Assembly (NCBI GenBank): GCA_030159075.1
Contig: BROG01000128.1
Span: 486,501-550,500 of the forward strand
Origin: Atrina japonica
Taxonomy: Eukaryota > Mollusca > Bivalvia > Pterioida > Pinnidae
DNA: 64,000 nt
Direction: 5' to 3'
A program made the translations under genes and the position numbers. The notes beneath the pieces are model-generated. The model did not search any database, was not told the origin of the DNA, and worked only from the letters and a program-made list of their open reading frames with translations. Shown here piece by piece: positions 33,962 to 46,239 of this stretch (its first letter is position 1; each line of letters starts with the position of its first letter).

Positions 33962-35525
33962 CAAGAGTGGTTCATACAATGTACATGTATTTCCAATGGC
34001 TTTTTAGGTGCCACTACACTTGTATTATCTGACGAAGGTAATCAAACCTCACATCACTATTTTCTTTTTCTACTCAGATATAATTATGGAAAACCTGTAT
34101 ATACCCAGGTTTTAGCAACAAAATGTGTTTGATTACTGGAGAGAACATGTATTCATGTAAGTGAACATTTAAAAAGGAGTGAGAGGTTATAAAAATCTAC
34201 ATTAGTAAACAATTTATATATTCACATTGTTTCGTAAAAACATGTTACTAAAACATTTTTGAGTGCATTTTCTGGCTCATTTGATGTCATTTTGAGCATC
34301 ATTTTTATGGTTTTGATGTAGTAAAATGAAAGCAAAAATAAAATTCCAATGATCTATAACATTTTAAAAAAACATTTGTTGATTTTCTATTTGATACAGA
34401 TATAAGTGCCTTGTGTTTTATTCTGAATACACAAATGAATTCATGTTTTTATAATACTTAATCCAATTAGAAATAAATTCACTGTGAAACTTTATTGCAA
34501 TGAAAGCATATTGAATCGTATTTCTTTTCTCATCTGCAGTATGTTTTCCATTGCACTGATGCATAAGAGATAACTTGGCGAAATAGCTCCCTGATGATTT
34601 AGAAAACAAGCATGATTCCCTGATAATAGGAGTTTAAAATTATCTAGCGAATCTTAAAGCTGAACATCTCAGTTTAGTGATAAGAGGTTTCTTTTTAAAA
34701 ATTTTGATATATCAAACTGAATGTCATTTTGCCAGCTTTAAGTGACAGCAGTACAAACAATTTAAAAAATGCAATAAGTTTTGCTGTCTTTATTTAAAGC
34801 ACTTGTGATACTAACATAAATTCAAATGAATGGCAGCATTATCTAGTAAGCCGGGCATAGCGCCAAAGGAAATGGCCAGCTATAGTGATCATCAAGTTGT
34901 GCGCAATCGTCTTTTGAGGCATATTTTACTCTCTGTAGTACCGTCAGAATAAATGAAACTGTGTGCGCGATATGATATAGTGCATGTGTGTTATGTAAAT
35001 AAAAGCGTATTAAGATGTTCTGATGTTGTTCATACACTTGTTTCAACACGATCTTGACCTTTATAGATACAGAATTTTCATCTTATCTTAAATTAAAGTA
35101 AATGGGAAATAGTCTGTATCTCTTCCCATACGAAGAGCCAGGCAATCTCGGATACAGAGTTGTAGGTGTTATTGATTGAGAATACTAACCACGATGTGGT
35201 AAAAATAGTGTAGCCTCTGAATCAATATGGTCGTGGCTCAAACTTGTATGCAGAAAAAGTTATCATGCCGTTCAAAATATTGTGAATAAGGATATTTAAC
35301 GGATAAAATGTGCCTGATATGCTGTTATTCCTTATATATTAATACAACATTTATGTATTACTCCATCATTTGCTGAAATGTGATTTTTGAATACTAAAAA
35401 AGAAATAATTAGTGATTAAACTTATAATCAATATGACTGAAATGTACCTTTCTTAAAGCTTTTATAACATGAAAACGGATAGATAATATTTTGAAATTTG
35501 AAACCTGAAATATTAAGGATTTATT
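33962..35525. other. Unassigned stretch
   Basis: Apart from the repeat fragment at 33975-34050, the sequence is unique. The part from about 34840 to 35260 is visibly less AT-rich than its surroundings but has no recognisable frame. Confidence 0.45.
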
Positions 35526-35725
35526 CAGGGTTGGAAATTAACGGTTGCCCGTTCGCTCAAGGCAACCAAATTTACGATCGGGCGAATTGCTTTATGTACG
35601 AAGTCGCCTGTTTGGCTAATTTATTTCAGGGATTTTTTGCCATTTTTAGGGGCCATTATTCGGCTCCATTCCCAGTTGGAAATAGTATCTGTTGTTACCA
35701 ATTTTGGTCCTTAAAATTCCCAATG
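35526..35725 (+). mobile_element. Possible hAT-like element fragment
   Basis: Begins CAGGGTTGGAAATTAACGG, a terminus style I associate with hAT-derived repeats in invertebrates. It continues with GC-richer sequence containing GGGCGAATTGC and GTCGCCTG. No matching right terminus is visible, so it would be a truncated copy. Confidence 0.4.
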
Positions 35726-36442
35726 TGATGAAGCTAAAATTTTGACATGTACAGTTCGAATGTCCGCTTTTATAAAAATGAAAGTAAGACTACAACCATT
35801 CATCATTTCAAAAAGCTTAGGTTTTGAAAGTGATCCATTTCCTTCTATTTGTAGTTCAAAATGCATTGTTTAAACCACTTAGAAACTAAAATGATTATTT
35901 TATTGACAAGTAAACACTTGTCTTAACCTCGTGGCCAAAAATGTCACAGAACACATCGTATGTTGATTGTTGTTTCTTGCAGTTTGTGGAGGAAGTGGAA
36001 GTTGTTTGTGTGTAATAAAAGAATTGATATAGAACAGAACTGAATTTCATGATTTGTTAAAATGATGATACCTGTGCGTAGAATACTGTACATTTTATAA
36101 AAGCTTTAAAATCTTTTCTAAATGTAGGTGAATGATAAAAGGAAAACTCGTTGTTGTGAATAAAAAGTTTTAATGAAATAAATAAAATGGATAGATTTAA
36201 GAATTGTTTTTCATTTTTTGAACATCATCAGGGTATAAAAGCAATTGCTCATGGAAGTATGCATCTGATATGATTTCAAACAGTTAACTCAAACAACAGT
36301 TAAGCCAAGACGTTTTGCAGATCTTAAATATGATTTTTTTAACTGCTAATTAGACAATAATCGAGAGTATATCGTAAAAATGGCAGAATGCCAAAAATAC
36401 TCAAAAAAGCTCATATTAAGAATGAAAATGGACACTATATCT
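35726..36442. other. Unassigned non-coding stretch
   Basis: No repeat or credible frame seen. Confidence 0.5.
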
Positions 36443-37408
36443 TAAAGCAGTATAAGCTGTCACAATTACTATTTTTGTCCCCTGACTTATAGTCGAGAAT
36501 ATGATAAAATGTGTGTTCAAATACATTATCAAACACGTGAAACATTGTAAAAGACCTTTTAGAAGTTATTTGTTTTATTAGAATTTAAGTTTTCCCAGAC
36601 CTTAAAAAATCCAGCTGTATTTCCGTATGCAATGACCTTTCAGATAAACACTTTCGCCATATCAAATGTACTTCATAATTCGGTCAAGGTATCTTGGTAC
36701 TTTAAGTGCTTGGACTATGTTAAAGTCAGCTGATTTTTATGTGTTTTATATTTATTTTTAAAAATACAGGACATGATTTTTATTGGAAAGTGCATGTATT
36801 ATGTAAAATATATGCTTTTTCAATGCTATTTTAAATACCTGAAGAAAATCAAATTAATATATGAATAAAAATATCAGGTCACTAAAAGAAACTTTTCCAA
36901 TCTTTAATGTTACCCTTTATGCTGACATTGACAAAATAAAAACAATATATAACTGTGAAATGTATGTGTACCTCACATTTTACAATCGTGCCCCCATGTC
37001 CGGTAGAGTTGGGGAGTTCATGATCATATTCGTCAAGAATGATAAAGCCGAGAATGCGATGAGACGAGTTAAAAATGGGTTGAGATCACCCAATATACCC
37101 AGCACGTAGACAATATCAGAAATGAATGTTTTTATACGATGAAATAGACAAACTTTACCTGATTTAGGTATGAAATGATGATGTACGAAAATAAACTCAA
37201 AGGATAATAAGAATAAAATGTATATTAACTGCAAATAGCATGTGTTTATTGGTCTCTCTGTAATCTCTGTAAAAATTTCCTAAAAGTTAATTTGCAATGC
37301 TCAAAGTTTAGCATGTATATTGCGGGTTACGTCTGGCAAGATTGTTGCAATTTTACACATCCATTTGTTATTCTAACCACCAGATGGACAGCTCATATCG
37401 CTTTTATT
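36443..37408. repeat. Dispersed repeat of about 1 kb, copy 2 (uninterrupted)
   Basis: The collinear homologue of 29637-31600 without the 930-bp insertion; the junction ATATCAGGTCACTA at about 36870-36883 is the empty site. It holds open frames of 82 codons (plus) and 84 codons (minus) that are only partly preserved in copy 1, so it is a relic of some mobile element or simply repeat DNA. Confidence 0.88.
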
Positions 37409-37590
37409 GTTAAACTCTTATTATATGTCAATCCGTGTCAATATGAAATTGTAAATAAGTCATTTTTTCAAATATGGAGATGTTGTAAGTATTGTTCGCT
37501 AGCTACAAGTCAATCAAATGTAATGAGGAGAGGAAACTCCTGAGAAAACTGTGTTTAGCTCAGTCAGTATCAAGAAATAAATGCACTGAT

Positions 37591-38127
37591 ATTTTACACA
37601 AAGGTTTAAACTATTTCAGTATGAGTTTGGAATAGCCAACATTATACAAAGGTTTAAACTATTTCAGTATGAGTTTGGAATAGCCCAACATTATACAAAG
37701 GGATAAACTATTTCTGTATGAGTTTGGAGTAGTCCAACATTATACAAAGGTTTAAACTATTTCTGTATGAGTTTGGAATAGCCCAACATTATACAAAGGT
37801 TTAAATTATTTCTGTATGAGTTTGAAATAGCCCAACATTATACAAATGTTTAATCTATTTCAGGATGAGTTTGGAATAGCCTAACATTATACAACAGTTT
37901 AAACAATTTCTGTATGAGATTTGAATAGCCCAATATTATACATAAGTTTAAACTATTCTGTATGAGTTTGGAGTAGCCCAACATTATACAAAGGTTTAAA
38001 CTATTTCAGTATGAGTTTGGAATAGCCCAACATTATACATAGGGATAAACTATTTCTGTATGAGTTTAGAATAGCCCAACATTATACAAAGGTTTAAACT
38101 ATTTCAGTATGAGTTTGAAATAGCCCA
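37591..38127. repeat. 49-bp minisatellite, about 11 units
   Basis: Unit AATAGCCCAACATTATACAA, AGGTTTAAACTATTTCTGTA, TGAGTTTGG. Units differ by small substitutions (CAGTATG/CTGTATG, GGATAAAC/GGTTTAAAC). Confidence 0.96.
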
Positions 38128-38285
38128 GCTTTGATATAAGTATATCAAGGTAAACTTGCACATGTGTACAAACACAACGAGTCTAAATTGAATCATAACA
38201 GTGGTGACAGAGCTACAGTAATACATGAAGTAAGGTTTTACCTGTACATTCCTATTTTTGGAAAATAGGCCGTATTATTGTTTTA

Positions 38286-38612
38286 ATATTAGGTTCATAT
38301 GGGTTTGGAATAGTCCAGCTTTAATATCAGGATCATATGGGTTTGGAATAGCCCAGCTCTGAAGCCAGGTTTATGGAAGGTACACATGGGTTTGGAATAG
38401 ACAAGTTTGAACCCTTTCATCATTACAGACAATGATAGACTGGTCTAAGACAATAGTAAAGAACATACCATTTATATACTTAGGGATGGAAGGGTCAATT
38501 CTGACTTTTATCAGGAAAATATAAGTGGAATAGTCCAGCTGAAATGTCAGGCTTCTATCAGACACATATCGATTTGGAATAGCACAGCATAATATTCAGG
38601 CTTATATCAGGT
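38286..38612. repeat. Diverged satellite units related to the 49-bp array
   Basis: Repeated GGTTTGGAATAG(T/C)CCAGCTTTA-type segments at about 38300, 38345, 38390, 38525 and 38575, spaced irregularly and interrupted by unrelated sequence. They share GAGTTTGGAATAGCCCA with the neighbouring array. Confidence 0.75.
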
Positions 38613-39318
38613 CATGAAAATTTCAAAATAATGAATATATATTTCCTACACCTTCTGTAAATTGGAATATTTTAGCAACAGTTGATTTATACAAATTGAC
38701 CCCCATTTTAAGTGGCCAAAGTTAACAGTTAATATTTACACATTCAAAAGCCAGAAAATGTGGATTCATTTCTAATTTTAACAATCATAACGAGTACCTC
38801 AGTCACATAGAATGATGGATACAGCATAGGATTAGAGGATAGGCCAAATTGAAACATATATGTTATTGTAAGATATAACTGGCCCCAAAAAAAAGTCATG
38901 CTAATTTAGACCAATGTTGCAAAACTTTCCCCCAAAATGTCCAAATATCTTCCTAAATGTTGCATTCACATGAAACATTTACAGGGACTAGGATCAGTAA
39001 ATGTGTGTCTGTGTCCATGTGTTATAATGAGATAAAACCAATATGGTATTCCATGTGAACACTCACTATTTCTACACATTGCCACATTATATCTACCAGG
39101 TTTGCACAAAGCGTTTATAATGTCAGCTGTTATGATTGTAAATGATCAAACACCACTATAAATTCCAGAAGAAAGTAAATTTTTGTCTGCAGAACAATTA
39201 ATTTAATTATATCATCAATATTCAGTATTTGATGGACGTAGGCAGGCTGAAATCAGACAGTTTTAATGGAAAATATACGACTGATCTTCAGCTATTGTTT
39301 TCCTTTTCTTCTATGCAG
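38613..39318. other. Unassigned non-coding stretch
   Basis: Ends in a strong pyrimidine tract, TTTTCCTTTTCTTCTATGCAG, a good splice acceptor for the candidate exon at 39319. Confidence 0.45.
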
Positions 39319-39380
39319 TTTCTTTTGATTACCACTTCATCAGGAAAAAAACTATTAAATTGTAGATTCTGTGACTGCTA
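39319..39380 (+). other. Weak candidate 62-bp exon
   Basis: Lies between a long pyrimidine tract ending ATGCAG and a perfect GTAAGT donor. One frame is open throughout (20 codons plus 2 bases); a second reads SFDYHFIRKKTIKL then stop. No domain is recognisable. The splice signals are better than average for the window but unsupported by any other evidence. Confidence 0.2.
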
Positions 39381-39507
39381 GTAAGTTAGAGTGACCTATT
39401 GCAATGCATGAGGTTTTTCAGGTTTAAAAAAAAACCTAAGACTGATATGAGGCTGTTAAAAGAAGTAGAAATGTGGAAAGTCAGACCAGTGTTACACTCA
39501 TTCTTTT

Positions 39508-39745
39508 TTTAGCTCACTTCTTCAAAGTTATGGGAGGGGCTTTTGCTATCACTGAGGTGTCAGTATCGGCATGTGATAAAGAAAGAATGGTTGAGGTCAC
39601 GTATACCAGCTTCTACTGCTTATACAGTAACCAAACTTGCATGGTATATATGATGGTTATTAGCACCTACTGTGCTTCAAATGCTGAATTAGTTTTTTTT
39701 TCAAAATGGCTGTGTCTTGGACTTTCAGCGCTGTGGTTAAGAAGA
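39508..39745. mobile_element. Probable dispersed element fragment (TTTAGCTCACTTC start)
   Basis: Begins TTTTTTTAGCTCACTTCTTC and runs through a GC-richer block with CTTATACAGTAACCAAACTT and CACCTACTGTGCTTCAAATG. These I associate with repeats seen in bivalve DNA, from memory only. A 95-codon open frame spans it and is probably a property of the repeat. Confidence 0.4.
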
Positions 39746-40289
39746 CTGAGGTCAGGTTAATTGGGGTGATGTAAGGTATGTTTGATGAGCTTTGTAATCT
39801 TTGATTACTCTGTTTTTCTCATGAGATTTGGAACTAATTGAAACCTCACTCATGAATGAATTGACCTGTGTTATAGGATATCATTTGTATAAAGGAGGGT
39901 TAAGTCAACAGCTGGACAAGGATTCAAACCGATGCCCTTCACCATCCCTGTCAACACTTTTCCAATCATGCTCCCTGAGACCTACTCAAACCTTGTTATG
40001 TAGCTATGAGCAAATCTTGTACTTGTGATGAACTTTGTGATAGGATAACCATAATAAAGTCGGATGGAGAACACTCATATTCTTTGCTTGTATGAAGTAT
40101 GTTGAGAGTAAACCCCTTTTTAAATTTTCGAGGTAAATAATTGAAGAACGGATATACATGTCAGCCTTCAGACTATGCTTAGTAAGTTATTTAGGGTTAA
40201 TTTAAGATGGATGAATATAATTTCTGCCTAAAAGGGCCGAAAGTAACCAGAGGCGAAAATTTCCAGGTATACAGTAGTTTTCGAAAGAG

Positions 40290-40412
40290 AAAAATATATT
40301 TACCTGATCTTAAATTTGCTCTATATCTCTTTAGTTTCATGGTCGTCACATACATCCATACTTCAATTAATTTACATATTGTCCTGATCTTAAATCTGCT
40401 CTCTGTCACATT
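40290..40412. repeat. Dispersed repeat, CCTGATCTTAAATTTGCT family
   Basis: Two units here (ACCTGATCTTAAATTTGCTC and GTCCTGATCTTAAATCTGCT) match three more at 41405-41610 and include the shared TCATGGTCGTCACATACATC/TCATGGTTGTCAGGTATGTC block. Confidence 0.8.
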
Positions 40413-40647
40413 AGGGGAAAGTGGTTATATTTCGGGTACATTCTTGTCTAGGTCATCGTCGTCAATGGTTTCGTGTACTGTATTGAGTCGGAATTATGTC
40501 ATCGTCAAGGAACATGCTTCAGCTTACTTCTGCATGTGTTTCAAACAGTTTGATGACTGTGACACTGAAATTAGACCAAACTTAGTGATAAACCCTAGGG
40601 CTATACAATTTCAGACAACTCCGGATGCAGGGTGTTATTATTTTTAA
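40413..40647 (+). CDS. Candidate coding exon or gene fragment, function unknown
   Basis: A frame open from 40207 to 40647 changes character after the acceptor-like CTCTCTGTCACATTAG at 40412. From there it encodes about 77 residues of balanced composition with five cysteines, including the local patterns YFCMCFKQFDDCDTE and TPDAGCYYF, then TAA. The third codon positions are richer in G and C than in neighbouring noise frames. The cysteine spacing would suit a small extracellular domain, but I recognise no family. The upstream 70 codons lie in a dispersed repeat and are unlikely to be protein. It may be an exon, a decayed gene fragment or chance. Confidence 0.22.
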
Positions 40648-41404
40648 ACCATTGTATTTTAATAAAACTATTATTTTTATTAGTAAATTTCACTCAAAAG
40701 CTATTTTTTGTATTTGCAGTAATTTTTTAGAGGTTTATTCACAGGTCATGGAAATTGTAAAAATGATATTTACTCGTTTGACTCAAGAGCACAATATGAA
40801 GGAAATTGGCATACTTGTTTGTCTTAAGCCAAAAATTACTATGAAAAATTGTAATAAGAAGCATGAATTTAAAAACAAGATTTAGATTTAAAGTTAGAAC
40901 AATTTCAACATAATATCTTATTATTTAGTTCTTCCTAAAAAAGTTTTTTGGGGGGAGGGGGGGGGGGTTAGTCAATGTCATTTTTATGGGTGTGCAATTT
41001 CGAAGCTTTATTATTGGTGTTTAATCAACCGAAAACATGTTTCATCTGTGAATACTGGTATATTTTTGGTTCATATTTACATTAAAAGCCAATATAAAAT
41101 GGTGATATTAATATTAATCATATATTATAACTTACATGCACTTTTTCCTCTTTGATCCTGTCACTCCTCAGGAGGATTTCAGGATGAATTAGAACCAATG
41201 GAAATGTGAAGGTCAAATTCGCATGTGCAGTTTACTGATATTTTGTACTCAAAATATATAACTCTGTTTTAAGCAAACACAATGTGATAGTTTATTAAGA
41301 AGATAAAAAGTGAAAGGCAAGTTTTAAGAAATTGTGTTTAATTTGATTTTTTTCAATTTAAATGAGCCGTCTAAAACTGTAAGTGCATCCGAAATATTAC
41401 TACG
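40648..41404. other. Unassigned stretch with a G-rich run
   Basis: An open frame of 86 codons (40625-40885) has no domain. A G-rich run lies at 40950-40967. Nothing else is seen. Confidence 0.5.
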
Positions 41405-41610
41405 TTCCCCTAGTTTCATACTTCAATTATTTAGCATATTCACCTGATCTTAAATTTGCTATATGTCACCTTACTGTAGTAGTTCATGGTTGTCTCAAAT
41501 GTCCCTACCTCAGTTATTTAGCATATTCATCCATCCAATCTTAAATTTGCTCTATATCACCCTAGTTTCATGGTTGTCAGGTATGTCCATACTTTAATTA
41601 TTTAGCTTAA
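41405..41610. repeat. About 90-bp tandem repeat, about 2.3 units
   Basis: Repeated blocks of CATACTTCAATTATTTAGCA, CACCTGATCTTAAATTTGCT, ATATGTCACC and TCATGGTTGTC. Related to 40290-40412. Confidence 0.85.
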
Positions 41611-41758
41611 AAATTTTGCTTTTATTTTCAATTTAGACCCTCTCATCAAAGGATGAAAAATTCAAAAATTGAATGAGAATGAACATTTCCAAATATACCT
41701 TATTTATTTTGTCAAAACAGTCTGCCTGAGATTATTTTTGTTTGATATTCTTGCTGAA

Positions 41759-42772
41759 GTCACCAAATTTACTCAGTACTCGAGCTCAACTAACTTTTCA
41801 TGATTTTAACTGGACATGTTTGTATACTGATGAAATACAATTGTAAATAACGATAAAAATTATTGCTCATTTGAAGAAAACTTTAGAAATATTCAAAAAA
41901 CTGTTTGAGTACGTACTAAAATTTTGAGTACCATACTCAACATATTTATTAATTTTTAGCTCACCTGATCCAAAGCTCAAGTGAGCTTATGTGATCACTC
42001 CCCTTCTGTCATCTGTCTGTAAACTTTTCATATTTTCCACTTCTTCTCTAAAACCACCAAAGGGATATTGACGAAGCTTTACAGGAAGCAAGTGCTCAAG
42101 GTCCTTTACCAAGTTGTAGATTTCAGCCAAATTGGCCCAGGGGTGGATCCAGGGTGGGGCAGAATAGGTCCCAAAAGGTACCCCTCTTTAAAAATCTTTT
42201 TCTCCAGAAGGGCTGCACGAATTGAAAAATGGATTGTTTCAGAGTCATCTACATGGATGTATGTTTCTGAGTGATCTCCATGAATGTATGATTCAGTTTT
42301 GTATTTTTCATATAAATCATATAATATTAATTTTTGACAAGTTTTTGAAGTCATCAGACTCTTATTCCCAATGCATTCTTGCATGATTTCCTCATTTACT
42401 TGCATTTACAACAATGCATTCATTTCATGTGTTTTACTTGTATATAGGTGAAGAAATGTTTTTATGCATGAATTTTGCTGAAATGTATCTTTTAGTTATT
42501 TTTATAAATTTCTTAAATCTGTAATTCTTGGCCAGATCTGCCTACATGTACATATTCTTCTTGGTCTTCTTTTCACATTTGTAGATGGTTCCCAGGTGAA
42601 CGATTGAGGTTGTATTAAGCCTCTTGTTTATAGAAAAATCTAAAGTGTACTACAAAAATTATATGTGAATGATGATGTTTCCTATGTATTAAACCCAAAA
42701 GTTTTACAAATGATTATATAGTCCAAAGAATGAAATAAAAGTTGAGTGTAAGTATTGAGTAAATTAGGTGAC
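41759..42772. mobile_element. MITE with GTCACC termini, split by an AGCTCAC element
   Basis: GTCACCAAATTTACTCA at the left and the complement of GTCACCTAATTTACTCA at the right. Inverted similarity continues inward through CTCAACTAACTTTT against CTCAACTTTTATTT. Removing the nested element at 41957-42633 leaves about 340 bp, the size expected from the related copy at 2820-3147. Confidence 0.7.
41957..42633 (+). mobile_element. AGCTCAC-type non-autonomous element, full length
   Basis: Starts TTTTAGCTCACCTGATCC, with a terminal hairpin formed by AGCTCACCTGATC and GCTCAAGTGAGCT. It runs through CAGGAAGCAAGTGCTCAAGG, GATCCAGGGTGGGGCAGAAT and AGGTCCCAAAAGGTACCC, and ends CCCAGGTGAAC...GCCTCTTGTTT. 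Related copies are at 63427-63821, 63822-64000 and, as a 3' fragment, 17283-17632. It encodes nothing recognisable. Confidence 0.82.
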
Positions 42773-44944
42773 CTTGGGTCCTTATTGGTTCATGTCGATT
42801 TACAATACTAAATGAGACTCTTGGAACATATCTTCTGTGTGACATGGAATTCAAAGCGAAACTGATTCAACAAATTATAAATGACTGGATATTGATAACA
42901 TTTTTACTGTTTTCACTAACTCCTCTATATTATGTAATATATATGTATTATTGATACTTTTTTATCTTTTGTTTGACATAACAGCATCAGTAATAAATTG
43001 ATAGCCCATTAATTACTGAAAATTGTTATAATTGTGAATACGTAGATATCTGAAGATTTCATGGGTTTTTTTTGTTTATTTATTTTTTGGTGGGGGGGGG
43101 GGTTAAATTCTTGAATTATCTTGTAGTTATTACCATTAAATGATACAGAGTTTTGAAGCTGTTGTCGTGTATCTAGTGATGGGGTCCATATTGTTCAATT
43201 ATTTACCCAACTGCAGTTCTCATGGAAACTCATATTTCTATCAGCTTATATAGTCTGCTGCACATAACTTTGTGGTGTGGAGTAAACGTTTAATTATCAT
43301 ATGGATGATTCTCCTCACCTTTTCATAACTTTGTGGGTGAGGTATGATGACAAGGAAGAATGATTGCTCTTGGCATGTTTAATTAAAAGGACATATGGAA
43401 AAATTGATTTCTACATGGTTTGTACACATTAAGCAGTTTAAGATAAGCACTTTACATACACACTGAAAACAAAAGTTTCCTTGTCTCACTTAATGGGGAT
43501 AAAATGAAGTTTTGAGCACAGCCTTGGACAAGAAAGATATTCCACACTCTGTTGTATATGTTCATTAACTATTTTTTTGTACAAAGGAAAATTTTGTCCA
43601 AAGCTGCGTTCAATATAAACAAACAACTTTTCATATGTGAACAACACGTCCATGGATTACGTTGTTGCTAAGGAGATTTTGATCGAGGACCATACATAAC
43701 AGAAACAAACTACACTTGACAAACCAGGAAACCCCACTGCTGCTTCATAGGCTATAAATGCTACAGTGGGTAGATTCTTTCTCTTTTTACATATTAGCAA
43801 TCACATTCACAACTGGAAAATAAAAAGGTTAAATTTTCTCTTTCTCTTTGGTCGACAGATCTGCTTGACAACTTTTCACTAAAGATAAGTAGAGTAAACT
43901 TGTATGATGCTCAATACAAGGAATTGAATGATTACTACCTCTTGTTTTTTTATTCATCGGCAGTGTAAGTTTACAAATCTGGTTGCTTGGTTATGTCTTT
44001 ACCGAGAGCCGCCGAATACAAACCTAAAATTTAAACTTTTATCAAGTGTCGTTGAGTCAAGAGAGGGTTTTCAGAAACTACCACACACTAAAGACTATTT
44101 AACATTTTACATATAAGTTATTGTGCGATGGTTTAATTGTAATATCTGCTCATGGTACTTTTTTTTTTCATCTACATTTTATATGACATATATTTTTCAA
44201 GTTTTATGCTGGGTCACCAACTTACAACTGGAGTTCATTGACTTTTTATACCTTTGGGGTTTTTTATCTACGATGATATGTAGAAGTAGGATCAAAACCC
44301 CTATATAGTCCCTTAGTAATGATTACATAGATTTTAATGTAATATCCAGGGATAAATGCTGGTCACAGGAATACTTTTTTTCAAGGAAAAACACTTTCAA
44401 GGAAAAACATAAGTACATTGATGACAAAATTCTAATTTCAGTGAAACAGATCATTCTAATCAATGACAAATTTATTTAAACATTTGAACACGATACATCT
44501 TCAGTCACTTATTGTATTTACTCCAAAGATATTTACATCACGTTGTTTCGGCTGTCTTTCACCGGGGAACGACAAGTATTTTTCTCTGTATCAAAATATC
44601 ACTTTTAATTATAAAGAGAAACATTTCTCATTTACTAGTTGCCGCTAAATCATGGTTCATTCACCTAATCAAAATCACTCAGATTTAATTAAGGTGGGTA
44701 AATTTCTGTTTTAAGGAAAATTGATTTTCTCATTCAAAAACAAAAATGTTTTAAGAAAATTGCCATGTCAAGTTGATTTAAGAGTGGACCATAAGAGGAT
44801 GATAACTAATTATGATGGCTCGTCTCCTTGTTTTGCTAAAATTTATTGCAAATTGATAAAAGAAAATGAAATATGTAAGTGGAAGATGTCATAAGTAAAT
44901 GAAACAATTTCCTAAAAATAATTATATCCTAAATAATGCATTTG
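42773..44944. other. Unassigned stretch
   Basis: Unique AT-rich DNA with a G11 run at 43092-43102. Short frames at 43928-44648 show no domain. Confidence 0.5.
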
Positions 44945-45470
44945 TCACTATAGTCATTGGGTATGGCAACAACAAATTCACATTGGTTCCATTTCCTTTG
45001 CAACTCAGTTCTGTAAAATTGTTATGATGTGTACAATCTATCATCTGATACTCTTCCAGCTGGCAAGGTCAAATATATGTCATTTCGTCAAGTCTTGAAG
45101 GGTCAGTCTGTAAGGGTAAAGTGACTTTATTGTGTTGCCATAACAACACAGTTCTGTAAAATTATTATGATTTATACCAACTTCCGATACTGTCTGCTAA
45201 AGTTCCAGCTGGCAAGGTTAAATATATGTCATTTCGTCAAGTCTTGAAGAGTCGGTCTATAAGGCTAAAGTGACTTGATTTATGTTGCCATAGCAACAAA
45301 GTTCTGTAAAATTGTTATGATTTATACAAACTACTGTTTGCTACTCTTCCAGCTGGCAAGGTCAAATTTGTCATTTTGTCAATTCTTTTAGACTTGATCT
45401 ATAAGGCTTAAGTGACTTGACTCAATTCTTGTGGTCATAGCAACACAGTTCTGTCAACATGTTATAATGA
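44945..45470. repeat. About 147-bp tandem repeat, about 3.5 units
   Basis: Units share AGTTCTGTAAAATTGTTATG, CTTCCAGCTGGCAAGGTCAA, TGTCATTTCGTCAAGTCTTG and GCCATAGCAACA. Starts near 45006, 45149, 45298 and 45449. The last unit is partial and more diverged. Confidence 0.92.
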
Positions 45471-45479
45471 ATAAAAACT

Positions 45480-45695
45480 GTCAGGGATATAAAAAAAAAT
45501 TTAATGTATCTGTTGTCAGGGGATACACAAAATGGAAGTATCTATTATCAGGGGATACAAAAAAATTAAAGTATCTGTTGTCAGGGGATAAAAAAACTAA
45601 AGTATCTGTTGTCAGGGGATACAAAAAATAAAGTGTCTGTTGTCATGGGATATATAAATATCCTAAGAATCTAGTGAACAGGGGATACAAAATGA
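45480..45695. repeat. About 31-bp tandem repeat, about 6 units
   Basis: Unit GTATCTGTTGTCAGGGGATA followed by a variable A-rich tail. Abuts the preceding 147-bp array. Confidence 0.9.
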
Positions 45696-46060
45696 TAAAG
45701 GATCTGGGGATAGTAAATACAAAATCAGAAGTTTATTGTATATTTCAATTTATAATTAATCGGCAGTACCTAGGATAAGCATTAACTATATGATACTGGT
45801 TTGTCAAGCTCAATGTTTTATCATGACTTTGGCCAGGTCATGGCTCTGCCCTGTATTAAAAAGTCTGTATACATAGAGAACATTCTAACTAAAACATCTG
45901 TCAATGGGAATTGATTGTGAAACTAACACAAGTTCAGATGTATATTACAAAGAATGCACAAGAGAGTTCTGCTGAGGTGAAAGACAGCACATCACTGGAA
46001 GTATCACCATCAAACTTAACAGTGCAAAGAAAAATGATTTTCTAGATTATTCAGTTGATC

Positions 46061-46239
46061 AGAAAATAACCAAATGTAAACCACCTAGGGATGCAAACAG
46101 ATCTGAAAATAACCAAATGTAAGCCACTTAGAGATACAAACAGGCTGAGATATGAAAATAAGCAAATGTAACCAATTTAAGAATGCAAATAGACCTAGAT
46201 ATGAAATAACAATATGTAAGCCACTAAGGGATGCACACA
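46061..46239. repeat. About 45-bp tandem repeat, about 4 units
   Basis: Unit GAAAATAACCAAATGTAAGC, CACTTAGGGATGCAAACAGA; the unit spacing varies by a few bases. Confidence 0.9.

Noticed and set aside
36861..37234. Open frames of 82 (plus) and 84 (minus) codons in the 1-kb repeat
   Set aside because: The plus frame is stopped early in the paralogous copy, and only a short part of the minus frame is shared, so neither is a conserved gene.
40207..40412. First half of the longest open frame (146 codons in total)
   Set aside because: It lies in a dispersed repeat that recurs at 41405-41610 and its peptide is internally repetitive. Only the part after 40412 was kept as a weak candidate.
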